A stretch of DNA of 64,000 nt, taken from IMG/VR virus record IMGVR_UViG_3300033064_000964, positions 62,001 through 126,000 of that record; one strand, written 5' to 3'. Below are positions 57,801 to 62,094 of this stretch, in pieces. Positions within the stretch are counted from its first letter, which is position 1; each line of letters opens with the position of its first letter. Both the position numbers and the translations under genes were made by a program. The notes under the pieces are model-generated. The model worked only from the letters and a program-made list of their open reading frames with translations, was not told where the DNA came from and made no database searches. This DNA is from a virus.

Positions 57801-58059
57801 GAGCCTCGCAGCCCCGAGCCAGGGCGACGAGATCCAGATGGTCATCCTGACCCACGCCCACCTCGGCGATGGGCTGACGGTGCTCAACGGTGTGACCCTC
57901 GACGGCATCATCTCCCCCAGCGGGTACGGCGAGGGCTACTCGGCAGCCGACCGCTACCGCTGCATGGGGCGGCCGATGTTCCGTGGGTACAGTCGCGTGA
58001 TCCCCGATCCGGTCACCGTCACGCTGGCGGTGTACCCGGAGAACCAGCGGGGAACCTGA
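51811..58059 (+). CDS. Large tail fibre/structural protein, paralog of the 37112-40873 product
   Basis: A 2082-residue protein beginning at GTG 51811. Residues 1-470 share motif order with the 37112 product (GKPPLDAELNL, FLEVWNSLVQPNP, VQYRIRVYG, HPDGFGD, IDGYTYAIPICAVFRR, SQDVLDLRRAVNPG), without its inserted domain or Gly-Ser linker. Near residues 1566-1618 and 1648-1705 are two copies of a beta domain of the form V-G-A-x-V-G-D-A-V-x-V-N-P ... A-D-Q-V-T-x-x-V-x-N, frequent in phage fibres. The C-terminal 200 residues include EGYSAADRYRCMGRP. No enzymatic motif is recognised. The first 22 codons have atypical T-ending codons (CTT, GAT, CAT, ACT, TCT, CCT, GCT), unlike the rest of the gene, consistent with a replaced 5' end after endonuclease insertion. 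Confidence 0.68.
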   Translation: MALDHGTGVSRTLSPLDRAYASVIWQKGKPPLDAELNLMSSLDQERLREYVAGLMPSGFLMDPTRSEFDFRFDPKWVNHFHLGVPRSATGSLDADETQPVVWANVNGWMVPVAGTDITGTADVHNVVKLYPAPGSDTRVDFVFLEVWNSLVQPNPSTLNKPTASTVWKYGNVKHGGTNITDDLEDPTIGFETSKRVQVQYRIRVYGQGLGGGASVNLAVHPDGFGDPNILGRGANASAPVAGMQWANMREQLGDPSLWRAGDGDPNNALGTIDGYTYAIPICAVFRRSRETYVAIKTSGNPTQNGATLRTPGVYLLVDPLTGAVPLLQASLGAALGPDDGKLAPFTIAVTNINGSGLEDTAHTLSSIYLQIEDEIVGISAVDLVGNTITIPAGGRGRWGTAAVGHATATPINQFNTRPDGLYADQVASQDVLDLRRAVNPGDWDYNRLLAHNVAALAKGTLRTAWKESNPGDTEGPVVHEVVDMYAGDETHPNHTDAADGSDGIRTVWSDGATIQSDVTLLLKHDATRDADGMVGFTNTGFDALVEWDVGASFNPIGFLNTGGLATGWYNGSSVHLFIGGTTGELGARATFRAANVRDVRFVTPGEYWKTGYPVVDPTTGNQHPVSLRFLGEKSTVAPPSALAAADKLIAPGPQYPWREGSFERPFIVLGGLLHSNLRITALDVSNLTSAVDVYGTTRYYLDLTGKGFDFDAAGGFNNASGGVFPNDPAQVATPFLRGERTFFGMLTDDGRDQTGASSEVYLMTFGDPTGRNNNGAFRVIGAGTVGYTNVPGINAGTLVLEPLSGDFTGWSATGSGNEITVDFRSQYHNADDISTYAARIADLAIVLTDIGGESGDGTPWDLANVGTNALDQAGGFYYAPSKMVLSTTLLYHPGRSAATRVPDEFVRFAMRGGSEETLGTYLRRSPSSIDTTFSAIGTATDETYWPTIHVGTWNRLSGLGWHAPLAPAYGGSVVGFTEQDREAECFVDRGSKTAIFRPFRNRDMTLQALTWPDPEIPAGSCLLGPYLYPAPDSSEKDALQILTGNNGAPHGTTGKRMGFMVPREFMPRFGRQDIPYRQLNTGTAPTAAGFMPGINHLFTDVTDLTNPVFNIIGGERNAGGAEVNSLFMVTRASEIVYAHGNSSYGPKNIGAYGARKTTDINPALGPNSAAVVAALRAVNSSDLGRGLKGIQLPPYMGIARLYGVYELADYTAKGGTAFKVNRYEMEAAPVSINLIREDADQQTLFILQDGALDLTGAAGDHTYIIPSNVLDLARIPTFVAGDAFEDYDYVVEATVFFFARGFINENNVVLVRKRDGSYALNTDGDDAELENVPMCIPSPAGINDRLYNAYNRTVYQGDPYMTRDGSTRQEADYENRYGRLTPGQAWLLRTAVQQFDSAGNFVPQMDNERGFEVLASMDFYTTLGTGKVGGMLFPGTPLDVGHISDTLLASSRMPLTETANDWRIDVRAFTEGQKMNPSRAAASVEVLSNLSMLNAVTNDDTFFVRFILLDDSVVTLYGSTAAFVATLTGGPNNVPAGDIFVLDETSSHRELTDQFSPIGVLNDGTLSSATVALVGAKVGDAVTVNPDAMVNGALIYGFVPAADQVTIVVQNINPDIPFTSLSDHDSIKPITVTAADLGGVAVPANDSTATAEAFVGAAVGDAVVVNPPAGLAAGLIVTADTVTVADQVTLRVHNVTAAPIAWGADRVLDVAVLKDHPQGSIDMSLVNFDVRVSQTVGTEDGTADNLVAVINANTKLFRSVTAFNDGTPKVQIAAVPTGAEGNGIRVQVGKVSWGATVGTAPLLVQQTLQIAVPHDNMVVTPHVTSSFLLGGLDVPVNAGIGTSQMALTGMTERLPLGVLVQDSDFLCENPLGDAASAMNSSPAPLRPIQTLMPLIGGEEYSRFMGAPGELLALADVQIAPNSWAAWTDTAPDGATRKFRIYRGGGAAYVLSGDNPGGPIDWVSESFPKSAQPVLKGGVLACKAMLVRNYYEEAFAGGSLAAPSQGDEIQMVILTHAHLGDGLTVLNGVTLDGIISPSGYGEGYSAADRYRCMGRPMFRGYSRVIPDPVTVTLAVYPENQRGT

Positions 58060-58065
58060 TAGCCC

Positions 58066-58404
58066 ATGCCCTTCCTGAACCGACGAGACATCGCCCTCAA
58101 GACGAGGACGCAGGCTGAGAAGGACTACCGGATGCAGCTCCGGTCGGCCCTCTCAACCCCTGGCCTGCCTGCTTCACAGCGGGCAGAGATCAACCGTCGC
58201 TTGAAGAATGTGGGCCAGCCCCGCGTGTACGACGCCGACTCACCACCCCCTCCCGGGGCCATCGAGTTCACTACCCCGGAGGTCGCCACGGAAGCGTCCC
58301 TGAAGGGTCTGACGAAAGCAGCTCTGGTTGCGCTAGCTGGAGGGCGGGGACTCCCCACCTCCGGTACAAAGGCCATCCTGGTCGAGCGTTTGCTGGGTCG
58401 CTGA
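58066..58404 (+). CDS. Small protein with C-terminal SAP/HeH-like domain
   Basis: A 112-residue protein starting 6 bases after the giant fibre gene stop. The N-terminal half is basic and helical (MPFLNRRDIALKTRTQAEKD; ASQRAEINRRLKNVG), followed by a Pro-rich linker (DADSPPPPGAIEF). Residues 78-111 (SLKGLTKAALVALAGGRGLP then SGTKAILVERLLG) fit the helix-extended-helix pattern of SAP, HeH and LEM-like motifs, in which L-T-K-x-x-L and S-G-T-K-x-x-L-V-x-R-L are hallmarks; many such motifs bind DNA. Short HeH-containing proteins are often found near phage structural genes, where their role is unclear. No specific function is assigned. Confidence 0.65.
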   Translation: MPFLNRRDIALKTRTQAEKDYRMQLRSALSTPGLPASQRAEINRRLKNVGQPRVYDADSPPPPGAIEFTTPEVATEASLKGLTKAALVALAGGRGLPTSGTKAILVERLLGR

Positions 58405-58419
58405 ACCAAGGAGGCAGCC

Positions 58420-58941
58420 ATGCGCTACCTGACACTGATCGTGCTTGCTCTGTCGCTGACCATCGCGGTCCCCGTGTTCGCCCTCGTCGATCTCGGCGGG
58501 GAAGTCGAGGCCGGAGACGATGACTCGTCCATCCCGGAGGCCCCGGAAGCTCCCGAGGCCGATGAGGTTGCCCCGGACGACGATGACTCGGCAGTCGTCA
58601 CCCTCCCGGACACCGACGAAGAGGCCATGCTGCTCATCAGCAAGCTGCTCGACGCGGCCAACAACGGTCACTGGACCGTGTTCGCGGGTCTCCTGATCCT
58701 GCTCCTGGTCTTCGGCATGAACCGCCTGGGCCTCGCAGCCAAGATCGGCGGCAAGTGGGTTCCTTGGGTCACACTCGGGACGGGTGCTGCTGTCGCCATC
58801 GCCATCGGCCTGGCCACGGGTGCTCCGGTAGGCGAGTCCATCGTCGCCGGGCTCCTCGAAGGCACCGTCGCCATCGCTCTGTGGGAGCTGCTCGCCAAGC
58901 ACGTCACGGCGAAGAAGGCGGACGGCACCGCTCGCACCTAG
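58420..58941 (+). CDS. Secreted/membrane protein, holin-like candidate
   Basis: A 173-residue protein after a strong AAGGAGG site. Residues 1-21 look like a signal peptide (MRYLTLIVLALSLTIAVPVF, then A). Residues 25-68 are an acidic, proline-rich linker including PDDDDSA and EAPEAPEADEV. Two or three membrane segments follow: about 85-103 (WTVFAGLLILLLVFGMNRL), 116-134 and 140-158, with a basic C-terminus (AKHVTAKKADGT). Several small phage membrane proteins with this layout act as holins, and the position after the structural genes fits a lysis or envelope role. No endolysin is adjacent, so holin is only a hypothesis. The acidic linker resembles spacers in some bacterial surface lipoproteins. 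Confidence 0.6.
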   Translation: MRYLTLIVLALSLTIAVPVFALVDLGGEVEAGDDDSSIPEAPEAPEADEVAPDDDDSAVVTLPDTDEEAMLLISKLLDAANNGHWTVFAGLLILLLVFGMNRLGLAAKIGGKWVPWVTLGTGAAVAIAIGLATGAPVGESIVAGLLEGTVAIALWELLAKHVTAKKADGTART

Positions 58942-58960
58942 TTCCCTGGGGGTCCACTCG

Positions 58961-59611
58961 ATGTTGGACAGGCTGGCAACGGCTCCGGCCCTCACTGTCA
59001 TCGAGTGGGCCTTTCAGACCTACGGCGATCAGCTCGCCGTGTCCACGGCGTTCGGTCCATCAGGGATCGTCCTGCTGGACATCATCAGCAAGGTCCAGCC
59101 CGGAGCAGCCGTTTTCTTTGTGGACACGGGGTTCCACTTCCCCGAAACGCTGACCCTGCTCGACCGAGCCCGCAGTCACTTCGACCTCGACCTTCAGGTG
59201 GTTCACCCGGCGGTCGAGGTCGCTGCTGATCTGAACGTCCTGTTTCCTGACCGTTGCTGTGCTCTTCGGAAGGTGGCCGCGACGTGGGCTGCCCTCGCAG
59301 GCAAGCCCGCATGGATGACGGCTCTTCGCCGTGACCAGGGGCCGACTCGTGCTGACATCAAGGTGGTCGAGCCCCAGGTCGTGAACAACGCCGGGGTGGT
59401 CAAGATCAGCCCCATGGCGTCATGGACTCGTGAGGAGGTGTGGCAGTACATCAGGGCGAGCAACTTGCCCTACAACGAGCTGCACGACCGGGGCTACCCC
59501 TCGGTCGGTTGTGCTCCCTGTACGTCTCCTGTTGCCAGCACGGCAGCAGAGCGGTCAGGACGGTGGGCTGGCTGCGGCAAGAGCGAGTGCGGGATGCACA
59601 CGGGCAGCTAG
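58961..59611 (+). CDS. cysH: Phosphosulfate (PAPS/APS) reductase
   Basis: A 216-residue enzyme of the CysH family, which reduces adenylylated sulfate to sulfite in the cytoplasm. Visible hallmarks: STAFGPSG (residues 28-35, the nucleotide-binding loop), VDTGFHFPETL (54-64), and the family C-terminus RSGRWAGCGKSECGMH with catalytic C210. C99-C100 and C184-x2-C187 form the C-C ... C-x-x-C set that binds a [4Fe-4S] cluster in the APS-reducing branch; E. coli-type PAPS reductases lack it. It is close to the usual 230-250 residue length, so probably complete. Phage cysH genes are known auxiliary metabolic genes, perhaps boosting sulfur supply or altering host metabolism. No other sulfur gene is in the window. 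It ends 16 bases from a convergent gene, with no clear terminator between. Confidence 0.88.
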   Translation: MLDRLATAPALTVIEWAFQTYGDQLAVSTAFGPSGIVLLDIISKVQPGAAVFFVDTGFHFPETLTLLDRARSHFDLDLQVVHPAVEVAADLNVLFPDRCCALRKVAATWAALAGKPAWMTALRRDQGPTRADIKVVEPQVVNNAGVVKISPMASWTREEVWQYIRASNLPYNELHDRGYPSVGCAPCTSPVASTAAERSGRWAGCGKSECGMHTGS

Positions 59612-59627
59612 TCCATCTGGGTCGCCA

Positions 59628-60068
59628 TCAGACGACGTTGTACCGCTGGACGAGGTAGACGATCCCACCGACGCCACCAGCGAGGATGCAGAAGCAGCAG
59701 GCGTAGTAGGCGAGGTTGCTGAACAGGATGACCCCGACCGACTCGCTCATCACCTTGCGCTGGGCATCAATGCGTCGCCCGGCTTCAGCGAACTCCCGGT
59801 CGAAGCTGCTGCCGCCGCCGAAGAGGCTGCCGCCGCGTGACGGGCCACCTCCCGCCGGGTAGACCCGGCGACCGATGACGACCTTCTCGGGTCGTCCAGC
59901 GGGAGACCCGGCTTCGGGCTTCGGGCGCCGGAGCGAGGCAGCCACCTTGCTCTGGATGATGGAGCTGGCGATGATCTTGACGAGCAGCACCCCGACGATG
60001 CCGACGACGAAGAGGCCGATGGAGATGTAGAAGAGAGCGGGGTTGGCCCCGGTCAGCAGGTCGGTCAT
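59628..60068 (-). CDS. Two-TM membrane protein with Gly/Arg-rich loop
   Basis: A 146-residue protein; its ATG at 60068 overlaps the upstream stop (ATGA). Two membrane segments are clear: residues about 12-33 (LFYISIGLFVVGIVGVLLVK) and 112-140 (GVILFSNLAYYACCFCILAG and onward). Between them is a basic, Gly-rich and probably disordered loop (PAGRPEKVV; GGGPSRGGSLFGGGSSFD). Both ends would lie on the same side of the membrane. No family is recognised. It is the last gene of the minus-strand set and could modify the host envelope. Confidence 0.65.
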   Translation of the reverse strand: MTDLLTGANPALFYISIGLFVVGIVGVLLVKIIASSIIQSKVAASLRRPKPEAGSPAGRPEKVVIGRRVYPAGGGPSRGGSLFGGGSSFDREFAEAGRRIDAQRKVMSESVGVILFSNLAYYACCFCILAGGVGGIVYLVQRYNVV

Positions 60069-60271
60069 GGAGTGCTCCTGGTGGGGATGAGATCCCCGTT
60101 CTCGTCGTGGGTCGCCTTGTAGGCGACCTCGGCCCTGCGTCGGGCCTCTTCGGGTTCGATGTCAAAGTCATCGCCCACGGCGATGAGGAACGCGGTGGAC
60201 CGAAGGTGAAGCTCCTTGCGCTGCACCGGGTCGGCGAGGATGGCCTTGATGTCCACGCGGCGACTGCTCAC
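60065..60271 (-). CDS. Small acidic helical protein
   Basis: A 68-residue protein starting with GTG at 60271, overlapping the upstream gene's stop (GTGA), and ending in an ATGA overlap. It is mostly helical (VDIKAILADPVQRKELHLRS; EPEEARRRAEVAYKATHDEN). Such small proteins in early regions are often host-takeover factors, but nothing specific can be seen. Confidence 0.6.
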   Translation of the reverse strand: MSSRRVDIKAILADPVQRKELHLRSTAFLIAVGDDFDIEPEEARRRAEVAYKATHDENGDLIPTRSTP

Positions 60272-61128
60272 AGCCCGGCCACCTTGATGTTCGGGTAGTC
60301 GGCCACGAGGTCACGGGCACCCTTGGCCGTCAGGTCCAGCACCTTGTTGCCCAGTCCGTTGAGGGCAGCCCACACGCCCTTGCCCATCGGCTTGACGATG
60401 ACGATGGAACCGTAAGGGCCGGTCAGCCTCGCGGCGGGCACCAGCGGCGTCGCAGCGGCTCCGATCTGGCTCTGGAGCCACTTCACGAGGGCCTGGAACA
60501 AGCCGATGTCAGTGCAGGTCTGGACGGCGAAGTGCTCGCTGTTGCTGCCGCCCCAGAAGATGGAGATCGCCCGGCCCATGTGCTTCGTGCAGAAGGTGGC
60601 GAGGTCGCCCTTGAAAGTGCCGTAGACGGCCCCCTGCCAGTCGGCGGGGAACTTGTCGAACTCGATCTCGATGTTCGAGCCCCTGATCCGCATCGACACC
60701 CCACCCGTGTTGCACCGCCACGATGTCGGGCTGGGTGCGGCAGGCTTCGCGGGGGCCACCGGGGCGTGCGTCCGGGGCGTGTTCTGAACGGTGTGCCGGG
60801 GCTTGGTGGGCGTGGCCTGCGGGGTCGTCCCCTTGATGGTGGACTGCTGCACCCGCACGAACGGGGTGTCGGCGTAGTCGTAGCCCTTGGCGATCTTCTC
60901 GGGAGCCGCCTTCTCGACGTAGTCCCAGTCCTTCACGATGATCTGCGCCTTGGCACCGATGCTGCCCCAGTGGATCTCGACTGGCTCGTTGCGGGCTCGA
61001 CCCGTGCAGAGCCAGAACTTCTGACTCGGGTTGCCGTTGGCGGTCGTCCCGTAGAACTCCAGTCGGAAGGTCCAGGGTCGTCCCCTCCCCATCGTCCTGC
61101 GGGCATCAGCCAGTGTGAGTGTCGCCAT
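60268..61128 (-). CDS. WGR domain protein
   Basis: A 286-residue protein. I chose ATG 61128 (MATLTLADARR) rather than the longer frame because it follows the promoter-like element at 61153-61181 with a suitable leader and GGAG site. Residues 18-92 fit a WGR domain: RPWTFRLEFYG, then KFWLCTGR, a strand ending in HWGSIGAKAQ (W54-G55), and a helix with KIAKGYDY, the usual order. WGR domains occur in PARP enzymes and in bacterial and phage proteins, commonly as nucleic acid or protein contacts. Residues 100-135 are a Pro/Thr/Ala linker. Residues 136-286 form a second domain with no identified family (MRIRGSNIEIEFDKFPADWQ). No ADP-ribosyltransferase part is visible. Confidence 0.68.
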   Translation of the reverse strand: MATLTLADARRTMGRGRPWTFRLEFYGTTANGNPSQKFWLCTGRARNEPVEIHWGSIGAKAQIIVKDWDYVEKAAPEKIAKGYDYADTPFVRVQQSTIKGTTPQATPTKPRHTVQNTPRTHAPVAPAKPAAPSPTSWRCNTGGVSMRIRGSNIEIEFDKFPADWQGAVYGTFKGDLATFCTKHMGRAISIFWGGSNSEHFAVQTCTDIGLFQALVKWLQSQIGAAATPLVPAARLTGPYGSIVIVKPMGKGVWAALNGLGNKVLDLTAKGARDLVADYPNIKVAGL

Positions 61129-61152
61129 GATCGTCTCCGTTCGTCCGTGTCT

Positions 61153-61181
61153 ACTACTGACCGGGCTCGTCGTCTGAGCCC
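61153..61181 (-). promoter_or_regulatory. Promoter-like element GGGCTCAGA-N15-GTAGT (copy C)
   Basis: On the minus strand, GGGCTCAGA is followed after exactly 15 bases by GTAGT. The second block ends 24 bases before ATG 61128 of the WGR gene. One of four copies with the same spacing. Confidence 0.6.
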
Positions 61182-61450
61182 TACTCGTGCCCGAGCGCAC
61201 AGGGGTCATCGAACGCAGCCATGTCCCGCAATTCCAGGGCCTCCCGGTCGCCCTTCTCCGCGATCTGCCTGGCCACGTCGAGGGCGTGCTGGGCACTCTC
61301 GACTGACGGCATGGCGGTGTCGTCCTCGCGGGACCAGGCCACCCCCTTGGCGACCTTCACCAGCATGGCGATGGCGTGGGCCTCTGTCCCGAACCAGGAC
61401 CCGTCCTGGTTCTCGCCCCGGAGGGCCGCTCGAATGGTGTCCTCGTTCAT
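61181..61450 (-). CDS. Small helical protein
   Basis: An 89-residue protein; start ATG 61450 lies 2 bases after the stop of the Cys-rich protein gene. The sequence is mainly helical (MNEDTIRAALRGENQDG; EAHAIAMLVKVAKGVAWSRE; AQHALDVARQIAEKGDREAL). The frame is open upstream of 61450, but that part overlaps the preceding gene. Short, with no family recognised; probably co-expressed with the Cys-rich protein from the element at 61762. Confidence 0.6.
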   Translation of the reverse strand: MNEDTIRAALRGENQDGSWFGTEAHAIAMLVKVAKGVAWSREDDTAMPSVESAQHALDVARQIAEKGDREALELRDMAAFDDPCALGHE

Positions 61451-61452
61451 GG

Positions 61453-61740
61453 CTACCAGCCTCCGTCGTAGCAGCCGTAGTCCTCGTCGGTGCCCCACCC
61501 GCAGGAGGCCAGAGCCGAACCCGCGTCACCGTCCATGTCGTCGTTGAAGTCGTCGGCGTAGTCGTCGCTGTCGTCGGCTACGGGCAGCGGGCGCTCGCAC
61601 AGCGGGCAGTAGTCCGGCACGTCGCTCTCGCGGATTCGGAGGTTGCCCCACCCGCAGCCGCAGAGCACCTGGACCCAGGGGTTGCAGTCCTCGCAGGCCT
61701 CGGGGTCGTCGCAGCCTTCGCACTCGTTGTCGTCGTTCAT
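61453..61740 (-). CDS. Cys-rich acidic protein
   Basis: A 95-residue protein starting ATG 61740 after GAGAACACG, the same leader sequence found before 62095. The frame is open 33 bases further upstream, but that would run into the conserved leader. Cysteines are clustered: CEGC and CEDC near residues 8-18, CGCG near 28-31 and CPLC near 46-49, a zinc-ribbon-like arrangement. The C-terminal half is very acidic (DDSDDYADDFNDDMDGD) with Gly and Trp (ASCGWGTDEDYGCYDGGW). A metal-binding regulator or DNA-mimic-like early protein is conceivable; nothing is proven. Confidence 0.6.
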   Translation of the reverse strand: MNDDNECEGCDDPEACEDCNPWVQVLCGCGWGNLRIRESDVPDYCPLCERPLPVADDSDDYADDFNDDMDGDAGSALASCGWGTDEDYGCYDGGW

Positions 61741-61761
61741 CGTGTTCTCGCCTTCACCCCT

Positions 61762-61790
61762 ACTACGGGCCACCCCACCGTTCTGAGCCC
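61762..61790 (-). promoter_or_regulatory. Promoter-like element GGGCTCAGA-N15-GTAGT (copy B)
   Basis: Minus-strand copy reading towards the Cys-rich gene. GTAGT ends 21 bases before ATG 61740. The 16 bases from GTAGT onwards (GTAGTAGGGGTGAAGG) are identical to copy A on the other strand. Confidence 0.65.
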
Positions 61791-61798
61791 CCTTTTCG

Positions 61799-61814
61799 AG
61801 GAATCCAGATTCTT
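61799..61814. promoter_or_regulatory. Imperfect palindrome, possible operator
   Basis: AGGAATC-CA-GATTCTT is symmetrical except for one base. It lies between the two divergent promoter-like elements, upstream of copy B. A regulator site is possible. Confidence 0.35.
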
Positions 61815-61831
61815 GCCCAGGTGGGCGAAAA

Positions 61832-61854
61832 CGCAGGCATTTTCGATTCCTGCG
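61832..61854. promoter_or_regulatory. Inverted repeat CGCAGG-N11-CCTGCG, possible operator
   Basis: Perfect 6-base arms separated by 11 bases, ending 5 bases before copy A. The stretch TCGATTCCT within it is complementary to the TCGAGGAATC beside copy B, so both sides of the divergent region share sequence beyond the promoter blocks. Confidence 0.35.
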
Positions 61855-61859
61855 ATTGG

Positions 61860-61888
61860 GGGCTCAGAACCGGGACGTGCTCCGTAGT
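61860..61888 (+). promoter_or_regulatory. Promoter-like element GGGCTCAGA-N15-GTAGT (copy A)
   Basis: Plus-strand copy reading towards the 44-residue peptide gene. GTAGT ends 23 bases before ATG 61912. Together with copy B it makes a back-to-back divergent control region. Confidence 0.65.
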
Positions 61889-61911
61889 AGGGGTGAAGGA
61901 TGGAGAGCACG

Positions 61912-62046
61912 ATGAAAGTCACGACCGCGCTGCGACGCCTGATTGTCCAGTCCAAGGCCTACGGCCATGCCACCAAGGGCAAGGGCAAGCGGGGCGCGAG
62001 CAAGGCCCGCCGTCAGGTCGGCAAGGCTCTCTGCCGGAACTTCTAG
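61912..62046 (+). CDS. 44-residue basic peptide
   Basis: ATG 61912 is preceded by GGAG at 6 bases and the GAGAGCACG leader shared with other genes here. The product starts MKVTTALRRLIVQSKAYG and continues with a Lys/Arg/Gly-rich part (KGKGKRGASKARRQVGKAL), with 13 Lys/Arg residues and no Asp or Glu. One Cys lies near the end. It could bind nucleic acid or an acidic host protein. The shared promoter element and leader argue that it is a real gene despite its size. The next promoter-like element overlaps its stop codon. Confidence 0.6.
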   Translation: MKVTTALRRLIVQSKAYGHATKGKGKRGASKARRQVGKALCRNF

Positions 62047-62074
62047 GGCTCAGAAACTCAGACTGGCGAGTAGT
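62046..62074 (+). promoter_or_regulatory. Promoter-like element GGGCTCAGA-N15-GTAGT (copy D)
   Basis: The first G is the last base of the peptide gene stop codon. GTAGT ends 20 bases before ATG 62095, and GGAGAACACG precedes the start. Confidence 0.6.
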
Positions 62075-62094
62075 CAGATCGACTGGAGAACACG

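Noticed and set aside
59612-59627. Terminator between the convergent cysH and minus-strand genes
   Set aside because: Only 16 bases separate the stops and no hairpin with a T-run is visible on either strand.
61129-61296. Extended N-terminus of the WGR protein (56 extra residues)
   Set aside because: The extension would be encoded across the promoter-like element and the upstream gene's coding sequence and is low-complexity; ATG 61128 has the proper leader.
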